A stretch of 23,723 bases of DNA from JANRKB01 sp033763695 (GTDB lineage: Bacteria; Planctomycetota; Phycisphaerae; Phycisphaerales; UBA1924), in contig JANRKB010000024.1 of the NCBI GenBank assembly GCA_033763695.1, positions 1 through 23,723 on the forward strand, read 5' to 3'. Each line of letters opens with the position of its first letter. Positions within the stretch are counted from its first letter, which is position 1. The position numbers and the translations under genes were made by a program. Shown one piece after another: positions 8,160 to 17,254 of this stretch. The notes below the pieces were generated by a model, which was given only the letters and a program-made list of their open reading frames with translations, ran no database searches and had not been told where the DNA came from.

Positions 8160-10583
8160 ATGTCAACCGTCCGCGTCGCTTCATGCATTCTCGTGCCTTA
8201 CATGGTCGTCGCCTGCGCCACCGCGGCCGTCGATGGGCAGGCGTCGGACGCGACGCCCGTCGAGATCGACGGCAGCACGCTGCCCGTCGTCATCGCCCCC
8301 AAGATTCCCAATATGCCCGTCGCCATTCACCACGGTGCCGAGGATGGCCCGCGCCGTGATCGCCCAGGCTTCGGCCCGCCGCCGCCCGGCTACTGGCGCA
8401 TCATCGGCGACGCGGTTCCCAACTGGAAGCCCGCCGATCGCTTCGCGCCCCGCGCCGGCCCGCTCTCGTGGACGTTCCTCGGCTCGCGCCCCATCTCCAA
8501 CGAGTACTGGTCTGGCAACGCCAACGCCAGCGGGCGCATCGTCTGCATCGCGCCGCACCCCACCGACGCCCAGATTGCGTATGCCGCTTCCGCTTCGGGC
8601 GGCATCTGGAAGACCACCACCGGCGGCCTGACCTGGTCACCCCTCACTGACGATCTCCCCTCGCTCAACCACGGCTTTGTCTTCATCGACCCCAACAACG
8701 CCAACACCATCTATGCGGGCACCGGCGAGTACACCACCGGCTCGACCGGCGATGGTCTCTTCCGTTCAACCGACGCGGGCGCGACATGGTCGCAAGTCAC
8801 CACCGCCGCGCAGGTCGGCAGCCAGATCACCGGCATCATCGTTCCGCCCGGCCTGCCCAACACGATCTACGTCTCCAGCAACACCGGCCTTTGGCGCAGC
8901 ACCGACGGCGGCTCGCTCTGGTCGCAGCGCCTCACCAGTTCCATCTCCAGCGTCGCGATTCACCCAACCAACAACAACGTCTTGCTTGCCGGCCGCGCCA
9001 ACGACGCGATCTATCGCACCATCAACGGCGGCAACACCTTCACCAAACTCGGCTCCGCCCAGGGTCTGCCCACCAGCGGCGTGGGTCGCATCGTTCTCGC
9101 CTTCGCGCCAAGCGATGGCAGCGTGGCGTACGCCGCCATCGCCACCGGCTCGAGCTTGCTGGGCTTCTATCGCTCGTCGAATCAGGGCTTCAACTGGACG
9201 CAGAAAACCGCCACGCCCAACTTCCCCAGCCCCCAAGCGTGGTATGACCTCTGCGTCGGCGTTTCGCGCACCAATCCCGATGTCGTGTTCGCCGGCGGCG
9301 TCGACAAACGCTACGCCACCGCGGGCATGATCCGCACGACCGACGGCGGCGACAGTTGGACCGACGTTTCCCAAGGTGTTCTCGGCGGCCAACTCCACCC
9401 CGACCACCACTGGATTGCACAAGGATCCGACGGCACGCTCTGGGCCGGCAACGACGGCGGCGTCTGGACCAGCGCCAACCTCGGCGACAGTTGGACCAAT
9501 CGCAACTCCAATCTTGCGGTCACGCAGAACTACACCATCGCGCTCCACCCGACCAACGTCAACCGCATGGCGACGGGCACGCAGGACAACGGCACGATCT
9601 GGCGCACGGCCGATTCGTTCGTCTGGCCGCAGATTGGCGCGGGCGACGGCGGCTATCTCGCCTATGACTTCAGTGCGCCCGACTCGCGCATGTACTTCAC
9701 CTACGTCTACCTCACGGTCTATCGCCGTGCCGGCGGCACGACCACCATCACGGGCCCATGGGGTAGTGACAGTGTCAACTTCATCGCGCCGCTGGTGATG
9801 GATCCCAACAACTCCAACACCTTGCTGGGCGGCACCACCCGCGTGTGGCGCAACACCGCCGCCGCGACCACGTCAACCTGGACCGCGATCAGCGATTCCA
9901 CCGTCGTTGGCGGCGACGCGATTGATTCGATCGCCGTCGCACCCGGTGCGAGCAGCACGATTTATGTCGGCGGTTTCGCGCGAGTCGGCGTCACGACCAA
10001 CGCGTCAACCTGGTCGACCCGCACAACCGCCAACGGCGTGCCCAGCGGAACCGTCACCGATATTGTCATCAACCCCTCCAATCCCGCAGAGGCGTATCTG
10101 TCCGCGGACACCTCCAGCGGCGCGCGGGTCGCGCACACAACCGACTACGGCGTGACATGGACCAGCCGCACCGCATCGCTCATCAGCGGCGTGCGCGGGC
10201 TGGCCCTCGCCATCGACTGGGACGCCGCCAAGCGAGGCATCTACCTCGGCACCGGTGCGGGCGTCTACTTCTCGCTGGACAACGGCGCGACGTGGCAGAA
10301 GGATGGCGCCGACCTGCCGAATGTGAACATCGGCGACTTGGCCATCGATCGCACGCGGCGCACGCTTGCCGCCGCAACGTATGGGCGGGGCGTGTGGCGC
10401 ACGCCGCTGCCGCCAAAGTGTGCCGCGGACTTCAACGGCGACAGCTTCCTCGATTTCACCGACTTCGATGCATTCGTGGCGGCGTTTGAGGCTGGGGCGG
10501 CCAACGCCGATTTCAACGGCGATGGGTTCCTCGACTTCACGGACTTCGACGCGTTCGTCGTCGCGTTCGAGGCGGGGTGTTGA
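8160..10583 (+). CDS. Exported BNR/Asp-box beta-propeller protein with C-terminal GC-type dockerin
   Basis: 807 residues from the ATG at 8160, preceded by AGGGGGAA at 6-7 bp. An N-terminal hydrophobic segment 'CILVPYMVVACATAAVDG' acts as export signal. From ~105 to ~715 there are many Asp-box/BNR repeats of the form S/T-x-D-x-G-x-x-W: 'WKTTTGGLTW' ~150, 'FRSTDAGATW' ~201, 'WRSTDGGSLW' ~245, 'RTTDGGDSW' ~392, 'TSANLGDSW' ~437, 'AHTTDYGVTW' ~656, 'YFSLDNGATW' ~702. 'LHPDHHWIAQ' followed by 'WAGNDGGVW' is typical of VPS10/sortilin- and GH74-like propellers. I see no catalytic set that would establish glycosidase activity, so binding or scaffolding is equally possible. The last 51 residues are two EF-hand repeats (DFNGDSFLDFTDFD and DFNGDGFLDFTDFD) ending in Glu-Ala-Gly-Cys. 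Confidence 0.88.
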   Translation: MSTVRVASCILVPYMVVACATAAVDGQASDATPVEIDGSTLPVVIAPKIPNMPVAIHHGAEDGPRRDRPGFGPPPPGYWRIIGDAVPNWKPADRFAPRAGPLSWTFLGSRPISNEYWSGNANASGRIVCIAPHPTDAQIAYAASASGGIWKTTTGGLTWSPLTDDLPSLNHGFVFIDPNNANTIYAGTGEYTTGSTGDGLFRSTDAGATWSQVTTAAQVGSQITGIIVPPGLPNTIYVSSNTGLWRSTDGGSLWSQRLTSSISSVAIHPTNNNVLLAGRANDAIYRTINGGNTFTKLGSAQGLPTSGVGRIVLAFAPSDGSVAYAAIATGSSLLGFYRSSNQGFNWTQKTATPNFPSPQAWYDLCVGVSRTNPDVVFAGGVDKRYATAGMIRTTDGGDSWTDVSQGVLGGQLHPDHHWIAQGSDGTLWAGNDGGVWTSANLGDSWTNRNSNLAVTQNYTIALHPTNVNRMATGTQDNGTIWRTADSFVWPQIGAGDGGYLAYDFSAPDSRMYFTYVYLTVYRRAGGTTTITGPWGSDSVNFIAPLVMDPNNSNTLLGGTTRVWRNTAAATTSTWTAISDSTVVGGDAIDSIAVAPGASSTIYVGGFARVGVTTNASTWSTRTTANGVPSGTVTDIVINPSNPAEAYLSADTSSGARVAHTTDYGVTWTSRTASLISGVRGLALAIDWDAAKRGIYLGTGAGVYFSLDNGATWQKDGADLPNVNIGDLAIDRTRRTLAAATYGRGVWRTPLPPKCAADFNGDSFLDFTDFDAFVAAFEAGAANADFNGDGFLDFTDFDAFVVAFEAGC

Positions 10584-10598
10584 GCAGCCCGGCATTGA

Positions 10599-10632
10599 GA
10601 AGCCGCGCATGCATCTCTATGCACGCGGCTTC
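10599..10632 (+). terminator. Hairpin after the BNR-repeat protein gene
   Basis: Stem GAAGCCGCG/CGCGGCTTC with a second inner stem TGCAT/ATGCA, 15 bp after the stop codon. Only a weak T-rich stretch follows, so it could instead be a 3' end stabiliser or a Rho-dependent end. Confidence 0.45.
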
Positions 10633-10758
10633 ATGCAATCCTTGCGCGGCGTGCGGGAGCCCCCTACACTTCGCCACTGCGCGCCGTGAGGCTCTGTCCG
10701 CGGATTTGGGGCGGGCCGACGCGGCGCGACACGGGCGAGTCCATCGCCAGGAGATCGC

Positions 10759-11799
10759 ATGAGCGGCACGGCCACGAGCGCACGGAATGTGCTGAACCCC
10801 GCCAAAATCGGCGTCCGCATCGCGGGCACTGGTTCATACGTCCCGCCGGGGAAGCTCACCAACGCCGATCTCATGACGATGATGGACACCAACGACGAGT
10901 GGATCGTGCAGCGCACGGGCATCCACGAACGCCGTCGCGTCGATCGCTCCAAGGGCGAGTCCAACTTCACGATCGGCGCTGAGGCTCTCAAGCGCGCGCT
11001 CACCGATGCCCGCCTGACGTCCAAAGACCTCGACATGATCATCGTCGCGACGATGACATCGGAGATGTGTTGCCCGGCGACGGCGTGCCTGATCGCCAAT
11101 GCGGTCGAGGCTGGACCGTGCGGCACGATGGACCTGAACGCCGCGTGCTCGGGCTTTGTCTACGCGATGAACGTGGCCCACGACCTGATCAAGGGCGGCT
11201 CCTATCGCACCATCGCGGTCGTGGGCAGCGACACGCTCTCGGAGCTCATGGACTACAGCGATCATGGCCGCGGCACCGCGATCATCTTTGGCGACGGCGC
11301 CGGCGCGGTCATTCTTCGCGCCACCGACGACGTCTCCAAGGGCATCATCGCCCAGTCGATGCACTCCGATGGCAGCGGCTGGAAAGAGATCTACGTGCCC
11401 AAGTGTGCCGCCGACTTCCCGCCCGGCGAGGAGTTCGCGGAGCACAAGCTGAACGTCGTGCAGATGCACGGCTCGACGGTGTTTAAGTTTGCCGTGGGCA
11501 CGTTCCCGAAGTTGATCGAAGAGACGCTGGCGAAAGTGGATCTGAAGCCCGAGCAGATCGACATGTATCTGTGCCACCAGTCGAACCTGCGCATTCTGCA
11601 CGCGGCCCGCGATCGCTTCGGCCTGCCGCCCGAGAAGCTGTACATCAACATCGACAAGTACGGCAACACCGTGGCGGCGACGATTCCGCTGTGCCTCGAT
11701 GAATGCCGCAAGGCCGGCACGGTGCGCGACGGACACAAGATCCTGATGGTCGCGTTCGGCGGCGGACTGACGTGGGGCTCAAGCCTGTGGCAGCTCTAA
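10759..11799 (+). CDS. fabH: Beta-ketoacyl-ACP synthase III
   Basis: 346 residues; the ATG has AGGAG 5 bp upstream. The enzyme condenses acetyl-CoA (or another short acyl-CoA) with malonyl-ACP to start type II fatty acid synthesis in the cytoplasm. The catalytic triad is complete: Cys130 in 'DLNAACSGFVYAM', His273 in 'CHQSN' and Asn303 in 'KYGNTVAAT'. Other family signatures are 'GTGSYVPP' near the N-terminus, 'NDEWIVQRTGI', 'FGDGAGAVIL' and the C-terminal 'VAFGGGLTWGSSL'. It is slightly longer than the usual ~320 residues because of a ~16-residue N-terminal extension and a small insert near 205-230. The common partners plsX, rpmF, fabD and acpP are not adjacent, so it appears monocistronic. 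Confidence 0.96.
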   Translation: MSGTATSARNVLNPAKIGVRIAGTGSYVPPGKLTNADLMTMMDTNDEWIVQRTGIHERRRVDRSKGESNFTIGAEALKRALTDARLTSKDLDMIIVATMTSEMCCPATACLIANAVEAGPCGTMDLNAACSGFVYAMNVAHDLIKGGSYRTIAVVGSDTLSELMDYSDHGRGTAIIFGDGAGAVILRATDDVSKGIIAQSMHSDGSGWKEIYVPKCAADFPPGEEFAEHKLNVVQMHGSTVFKFAVGTFPKLIEETLAKVDLKPEQIDMYLCHQSNLRILHAARDRFGLPPEKLYINIDKYGNTVAATIPLCLDECRKAGTVRDGHKILMVAFGGGLTWGSSLWQL

Positions 11800-11832
11800 G
11801 CGGGTGAGTGCGTTCGCGCGTGCGAGTGTGCC

Positions 11833-11849
11833 GCACCGCGGCGCGGTGC
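11833..11849 (+). terminator. Small hairpin after fabH
   Basis: Perfect 7-bp stem GCACCGC/GCGGTGC with a GGC loop, 33 bp after the fabH stop. No T-tract follows, so it is at best part of a Rho-dependent or convergent end. Confidence 0.25.
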
Positions 11850-11866
11850 CGAAGAGTTGGAACCGA

Positions 11867-11940
11867 TCTGTCGTCGGGTGTTGCTCGCTCGCTGGGGCGC
11901 GACGACCCGATGCTATTGACCATCACTGCTGGGCGGTGGA
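11867..11940 (-). repeat. Direct repeat, copy A (overlaps 3' end of the 11913 gene)
   Basis: Aligned without gaps to 12532-12605 at a constant 665-bp offset, 57 of 74 bases are identical by hand count. On the minus strand it covers the last codons, ending Asp-Gly-Gln-stop, and about 46 bp of the downstream region. Confidence 0.65.
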
Positions 11941-12371
11941 GTGACGGGCACAGCCACTTGAATGCCCGGCTGTGACCATTGCACACCGGGACCGGTGCCG
12001 CCGGGCACGCCGAGATCGATACGCACCGGACCCGACGTCGCATCCGCGTGCGAGAACGTGGCTGATTGGATCACCCCGGCAGAGTCAACGTAGAACACCG
12101 AGACAACGACAGATGGAATCATGTGCTGGCTGTGGCAGCGGAACAGAAGGACGCTTGCCTCTTTGCCGGGCGGGATCGTGTAACTTCGCACCGGTTCGCC
12201 GGTGAGCGACGTTGCGACGAAGAGTTCGATCGCGGCTGGCGTGGTGTTCGCGATTGTCGCCGAGACCTGCGACGATGGCGTTCTTGCGTTCTCCAGTGCT
12301 TTCGCCACGGCAAAGGCAAGGAGAGCAACCACGATCACGACGAGGCCGCAGCGGACTGCACATCTGAGCAT
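11913..12371 (-). CDS. Small single-pass membrane-anchored protein, function unknown
   Basis: 152 residues from the ATG at 12371, with AGGAA 6 bp upstream. The longer open frame to 12698 crosses the second repeat copy and reads as low-complexity Arg-rich sequence, so it is rejected. Residues ~8-26 ('CGLVVIVVALLAFAVAKAL') form a membrane anchor or uncleaved signal; the rest, with 'VSATIANTTPAAIELFV' and 'SYTIPPGKEASVLLFRC', looks like a small beta-sandwich facing the periplasm. The tail is Pro-rich and ends 'PPPSSDGQ'. I recognise no family. The upstream gene on the same strand is another small membrane protein, 330 bp away. Confidence 0.6.
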   Translation of the reverse strand: MLRCAVRCGLVVIVVALLAFAVAKALENARTPSSQVSATIANTTPAAIELFVATSLTGEPVRSYTIPPGKEASVLLFRCHSQHMIPSVVVSVFYVDSAGVIQSATFSHADATSGPVRIDLGVPGGTGPGVQWSQPGIQVAVPVTPPPSSDGQ

Positions 12372-12701
12372 CTGAGTTCCTGTCGCTTTCTGCCGTGGCA
12401 CGCGGTCTATTTGATTACTGATAGTCCGCGACGCGATGGGGCGGTTCTTTGTATGCGATCCTTGCAACAGAGGTGCGGTTGATCGTGCCGTCGCGTCCTG
12501 CTTGGTGAGTCTATGAGACGCTCGGAGGGGGTCTGTCATCAAGCGTCGCTCACTCGCGGGCTCGCGACGTCCCGACGCTACTGACCATCGCCGCCGGGCG
12601 GTGACGGCGACGTCCGCGATTCGTGCAGGGCGAGAGACGTTGGCACGCCGTCGACATGGTCTTCGGACTGTCCGCGCGCCGAATGAGAGAGGACGCATAG
12701 C
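12372..12701 (-). other. Intergenic region holding the remnant of a duplicated gene end
   Basis: 330 bp between two minus-strand genes. It contains copy B of the direct repeat. On the minus strand a frame is open from inside the 12702 gene's end down to a stop at 12578-12580 and ends 'SPPGGDGQ', close to the 'PPPSSDGQ' end of the neighbouring protein. It has no start codon of its own with a ribosome binding site, so it is read as a remnant or a frameshifted tail, not a gene. Confidence 0.45.
12532..12605 (-). repeat. Direct repeat, copy B
   Basis: Partner of 11867-11940 in the same orientation. Most differences between the copies are transitions and there are no gaps, as expected for an old duplication. 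Confidence 0.65.
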
Positions 12702-13256
12702 TCATGAAGACTCAGGCGTGTGCGGTGGCACACCACGCTGGGCCTCATTCAGCCACCCGATGAACTTTGCAATGCTCAGCCAGAGCGTCAGGAAAATGAC
12801 CCACCATGCAAGGCGCGAGTACATCGACGAGAAGAAGTCATACTCGCGCCGCGATCCGTCGCCGTCCACGTCGCTGCTCGACATCGTGACAAAGAACGCG
12901 CACAGCGCGTTGGTGAGCACGCACCAATGAAAGACGAGCACGCGAGAGATCGAGCCACGAACGACAGAAACGATGGCGATTGCTGGAATCGCCACCAAGG
13001 TGAGCAGATACATGAGGTAGACGGGAGACGCAAGAGCATCGAGAGTGAAGATCTTTCCCACAAGGAGTACATGCGGCAACAGAAACTCGGCGGCCCTGAT
13101 GGGGATCGTCGCCCAGAGAACCAGCGTGACGAGCATCGTCGCGACAAAGAGCGTTCGCTTGAAGATCATCCATGTGACCATGTGAGTCTCGCAGGACGGC
13201 CCGGGTAGAGTGGGGGTGACCTCGGCCTGTTCGACAACGCCGGCCTCGGTTCCCAT
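12702..13256 (-). CDS. Small multi-pass membrane protein, function unknown
   Basis: 184 residues from the ATG at 13256; the ATG at 13181 ('MVTWMIFKRTLF') is an equally good start just before the first helix, giving 159 residues. Neither has a strong ribosome binding site. Four hydrophobic helices are visible: 'TLFVATMLVTLVLWATI', 'YLMYLLTLVAIPAIAIVSV', 'VLVFHWCVLTNALCAFFV' and 'LAWWVIFLTLWLSIAKFIGWL'. A short polar stretch 'SSSDVDGDGSRREYDF' with an EF-hand-like DVDGDG lies between helices 3 and 4. No family is recognised. It lies upstream of the 11913 gene on the same strand, and its C-terminus may once have been longer in another frame. Confidence 0.55.
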   Translation of the reverse strand: MGTEAGVVEQAEVTPTLPGPSCETHMVTWMIFKRTLFVATMLVTLVLWATIPIRAAEFLLPHVLLVGKIFTLDALASPVYLMYLLTLVAIPAIAIVSVVRGSISRVLVFHWCVLTNALCAFFVTMSSSDVDGDGSRREYDFFSSMYSRLAWWVIFLTLWLSIAKFIGWLNEAQRGVPPHTPESS

Positions 13257-13350
13257 TCTCGTGACGCGTACTCGTTTGCTCCGATCGTCCCAAAGCCGCC
13301 GATCGGTGGCACGAATGCAAGTTCTTCGTCAACACATCGTACAGAGTCGC

Positions 13351-13386
13351 AAAAACAAACACGGAGCGACGCGGGGTCGCTCCGTG
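13351..13386 (-). terminator. Strong intrinsic terminator of the tuf-secE-nusG block
   Basis: On the minus strand a perfect 11-bp stem CACGGAGCGAC / GTCGCTCCGTG with a 5-nt loop is followed directly by TTTGTTTTT. It begins 28 bp after the nusG stop codon. The plus strand has no T-tract after the stem, so it acts only on leftward transcription. Confidence 0.85.
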
Positions 13387-13414
13387 CGAAATGAACTGGA
13401 TTGAAGGCCGCGGC

Positions 13415-14035
13415 TTACTGCTGTTCGGCCTTGCCGATCTGCCACTCTTCGAGTTCGATCGGGGCCTGGCGGCCGAAGATGGTGACCAGCACGCGGACGA
13501 GGCCCTTCTCGGGGAGCAGTTCGTCGACGGTGCCTTCGTAGTTCTGGAAGGGGCCTTCCTTGATGACGACGTGCTCGCCCTTCTCGAAGACCATCTTGAT
13601 GTTGGGCAGTTCCTCGGGCTTCTTGGAGTCACGGAGCATCTTCTCGATCTCGTGCTCCTTCATCGGGGTGGGGCGGCCTGCGGTGCCGACGAAGTCGCCC
13701 ACGCCGGTCGTCTCCTTGATGAGGAAGAAGACGTCCTGGGGGATGCGGCCGTCGGGCTCGAGCTTCATTTCCACGAAGACGTAGCCCGGATAGAGCTTGG
13801 TCTCGGTGATCTTCTGCTTGCCGGCCTTGATGGTCTTGGTCTTCTCGGTGGGGACGAGGATGCGGCCGACCAGGTGGGTCATGCCTTCGATCTGCACCTT
13901 GCGGAGCAGCGTCTCTCGCACGCCCGACTCCTTGTTGGAGGCGACGCGCAGCACGAACCAGTCCATGCCCTGCTGACGCATCGGCTCGTCGGCGGCGATC
14001 AGACCTGCTTTGCCTTCTTCATTCGTTGCGACCAT
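13415..14035 (-). CDS. nusG: Transcription termination/antitermination factor NusG
   Basis: 206 residues from the ATG at 14035, with GGGAGAG 7 bp upstream; the longer frame to 14098 adds only unlikely sequence. NusG binds the RNA polymerase clamp, suppresses pausing and couples the polymerase to Rho or the ribosome. The NGN domain starts at 'MDWFVLRVASNKE' (~24) and contains 'LYPGYVFVEM' (~81-90) and 'GVGDFVGTAGRPTPM' (~111-125). The KOW domain follows at 'FEKGEHVVIKEGPFQNYEGTVDEL' positions ~150-173. An N-terminal tail of ~23 residues and a Lys-rich insert around 64-78 ('EKTKTIKAGKQKI') make it longer than the ~180-residue E. coli protein. It follows secE with 113 bp between and is last in the block; rplK does not follow. 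Confidence 0.96.
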   Translation of the reverse strand: MVATNEEGKAGLIAADEPMRQQGMDWFVLRVASNKESGVRETLLRKVQIEGMTHLVGRILVPTEKTKTIKAGKQKITETKLYPGYVFVEMKLEPDGRIPQDVFFLIKETTGVGDFVGTAGRPTPMKEHEIEKMLRDSKKPEELPNIKMVFEKGEHVVIKEGPFQNYEGTVDELLPEKGLVRVLVTIFGRQAPIELEEWQIGKAEQQ

Positions 14036-14148
14036 CGCACACTCTCCCAATCGAGGGCGGCGGGACGGCTGCTGGCCGTCACACGTCCGCGATTTCAATC
14101 CGTTTCACACACCCGCGTCCGGCCGCGTGCTTCGCGCGTCCGTCGGCA

Positions 14149-14814
14149 TCACCGTTGCAACACGCCGATGGCCGTGAAGAACGCCTGCAGGCCCAGGTCG
14201 CAGACGAAGATGATCAGCGAGATCAGGAACGTCGCGCCGATGACCACCCACGTCGAGCCCATGATCTCACGCCGGGTCGACCAGTTGACCTTCTTCATTT
14301 CGCCGTCGGTCGAGACGAGGAAGTCGACCGAGGTGGGACGCAGGCCGACGAGCCAGTAGACGAAGCCCGCACCGATGAGCAGGATGACGATTGCGACACC
14401 GGCCTGGACATAGACGGGCTGGATAACCGGCACGCCGCTGATCGAGGCCAGGGGCACGAGTGCCGCGGCGGCGAAGGTCTCGGTGCCGGTGGCGGGGGCC
14501 GGGGCACCGATCTGATCGGCGTCCTGGGGGACGCGACCGGCGTTCATCGCCGGGGGCTCGATCACGATGGTCGAGCTGGCGGTGAGGGTTTCAACGGAGA
14601 TGATCTTGGAGGTGCCGAGCGCTTCGGACTTGCCCTCTTTGTTGAACTTGCTGGAGTAGAGCGTGACGGGGGTGCCGGGCTTGGCCAGCTCGCCGCTGAC
14701 GACCTGGCGGACGGCAACGGAGTACTGCTTGTTGGGCAGGTTGACGAGGCCGACTTGCTGCCAGAGCCAGGCGGCGAAGGCGGCGATGAGCAGAGCCGCG
14801 CCGACGGCGGTCAT
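14149..14814 (-). CDS. secE: Preprotein translocase subunit SecE (start uncertain)
   Basis: 221 residues from the ATG at 14814. The SecE signature is C-terminal: amphipathic 'STDGEMKKVNWSTRREIMGS' (~168-187) followed by a membrane helix to ~215. SecE clamps SecY in the inner-membrane translocon. Two more helices lie at ~3-20 and ~134-157, giving three as in E. coli, but ~110 residues of Ala/Pro/Thr-rich sequence separate helices 1 and 2. The chosen ATG has no ribosome binding site, and the codons just before it read 'GLYKPGQGYWVRV', which resembles the conserved N-terminus of planctomycete SecE. The true start may therefore lie upstream, where the only in-frame start codons are a TTG inside tRNA-Trp and a GTG at 15030. 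Identity is secure from the SecE core and position before nusG; the 5' end is not. Confidence 0.88.
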   Translation of the reverse strand: MTAVGAALLIAAFAAWLWQQVGLVNLPNKQYSVAVRQVVSGELAKPGTPVTLYSSKFNKEGKSEALGTSKIISVETLTASSTIVIEPPAMNAGRVPQDADQIGAPAPATGTETFAAAALVPLASISGVPVIQPVYVQAGVAIVILLIGAGFVYWLVGLRPTSVDFLVSTDGEMKKVNWSTRREIMGSTWVVIGATFLISLIIFVCDLGLQAFFTAIGVLQR

Positions 14815-14873
14815 GACGCGGACCCAGTAGCCCTGTCCGGGCTTGTAGAGTCCGCCGTGCTCGTCGTTTGAAA

Positions 14874-14946
<73 letters not shown>

Positions 14947-15255
14947 AAGACCATTGCGGCGGCTGGCGTCCGCCGAGTTCTGATCGCGGGACTGACCCGC
15001 GGGACCGTTGTTTGCTGACGCGCTCGCCACGTGTGAGTCCGATCCGTCTTGAGGCGTCCGGGGTGCCCGTCACGACAAGGCGTGTGGGGGACCGGTCCGC
15101 CCGCCGCGGCCGCAGGGATGCACCCCGGGCCGGGCGAAGTCAACTCCAAAGGGAAGTACGCGAGGTGTGCGACCGACGTTCAGCCGGTTCGCGATCGCCG
15201 CGTGACCACGCCGAGGCCCGCACCAGGAGGTGGGGGCGTGGCGAGGGCAAGCGGT
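14947..15255 (-). other. Spacer between rpmG and tRNA-Trp
   Basis: 309 bp with no convincing gene. The secE frame is open through the tRNA back to a GTG at 15030, without a ribosome binding site. I saw no terminator or promoter that I could support. Confidence 0.5.
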
Positions 15256-15438
15256 TTACTTGCGCTTGACCTTGTGGAGGGTGTGCTTGCGCAGGCGGGG
15301 CGAGTACTTCATCATGCCCTCCTTGAGGCCTTCGGGCATGCCGCCCTTGGTGTTCACGGAGGTGCGATAGTTCAGGTCGCCGGTCTCCGAGCACTGGAGC
15401 CAGAGGTATTCACGGGCCATCGACTTCTTCTTCGCCAT
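15256..15438 (-). CDS. rpmG: 50S ribosomal protein L33
   Basis: 60 residues, normal to slightly long for L33; the ATG has AAAGGCGG about 8 bp upstream. The sequence 'MAREYLWLQCSETGDLNYRTSVNTKG' followed by 'PEGLKEGMMKYSPRLRKHTLHK' matches the L33 pattern. Only one Cys is present, so this is the form without the four-Cys zinc ribbon. It sits between tuf and tRNA-Trp in the translation block, where it should be co-transcribed with both. Confidence 0.93.
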   Translation of the reverse strand: MAKKKSMAREYLWLQCSETGDLNYRTSVNTKGGMPEGLKEGMMKYSPRLRKHTLHKVKRK

Positions 15439-15451
15439 GACACAAACCGCC

Positions 15452-15463
15452 TTTCGATCGAAA
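15452..15463. promoter_or_regulatory. 12-bp palindrome in the rpmG leader
   Basis: TTTCGATCGAAA is perfectly self-complementary and overlaps the region just before the rpmG ribosome binding site. It could fold in the mRNA leader or bind a protein; a role is not demonstrated. Confidence 0.2.
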
Positions 15464-15560
15464 CTTTCGGAAAGCCGCGGCGGGAGATTTCGCCCCCGCC
15501 ACAGGTTGTTGGATGCATCATCTTCGCACTAGTGCCTGATGCCCAGTGCCAAGTGCCTGC

Positions 15561-16763
<1,203 letters not shown>

Positions 16764-16976
16764 GACGATGCCTCTCCGAGAACTGCTGGAACCACGTGCC
16801 AAGATGGCGACGGGGCTCCGACTTCCTGACGCCGACGATTCGCGCTCTCCAGTCGGGGCCCAAACCCCGACGAGCCGACGGTCGGATGAGAACGACTCAG
16901 ACGTGTCGGCCTGGACGCCACCAGCGTCAAAGACCGACGTGCAGAACGCGCCTCCCACCTGAGAAACGCCTGCGAA

Positions 16977-17048
16977 AGCCGCTAGAGGGATTTGAACCCT
17001 CGACCTCACCCTTACCAAGGGTGCGCTCTACCACTGAGCTACAGCGGC
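16977..17048 (-). tRNA. tRNA-Thr (anticodon GGT)
   Basis: 72 nt. Acceptor GCCGCTG/TAGCGGC, D-stem GCTC/GAGC, anticodon stem CACCC/GGGTG with loop TTGGTAA, T-stem GAGGG/CCCTC with loop TTCAAAT, discriminator T, no encoded CCA. It lies 213 bp before tuf, the classic tRNA-Thr/tuf linkage. Confidence 0.96.
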
Positions 17049-17156
17049 GGATGAACCACCGAGACAAACTTTGTCGACACCGCGAGCGCTGACGCCGGTG
17101 GAGGAACCCGCCGAGGCCAAACGACCGCGCACCCGGAGCCTTGGTGCGGGGTGGTG

Positions 17157-17184
17157 ATGGTAGCGCGGAGCCGGGGGCGGTCAA
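17157..17184 (-). promoter_or_regulatory. Probable promoter of the tRNA-Thr-tuf block
   Basis: On the minus strand TTGACC (17184-17179), a 16-bp spacer, then TACCAT (17162-17157), ending about 110 bp before tRNA-Thr. An A/T-rich stretch with runs of A (17223-17250) lies upstream and could serve as an UP element, as expected for a highly expressed translation operon. Confidence 0.5.
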
Positions 17185-17254
17185 TCGGCCAGGGTCGGGA
17201 GAGTCGACCGGGAGCGCCGATTTTGGATGGATTGTTTGATTTTTGGACGGCATG

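Noticed and set aside
4399..10583. The three consecutive dockerin genes as one operon
   Set aside because: Gaps of 290-378 bp, a hairpin after each gene and promoter-like boxes before two of them argue for separate transcription.
15479..15500. Hairpin GGCGGG/CCCGCC between tuf and rpmG as a terminator
   Set aside because: No T-tract follows on the minus strand, and rpmG is expected to be co-transcribed with tuf.
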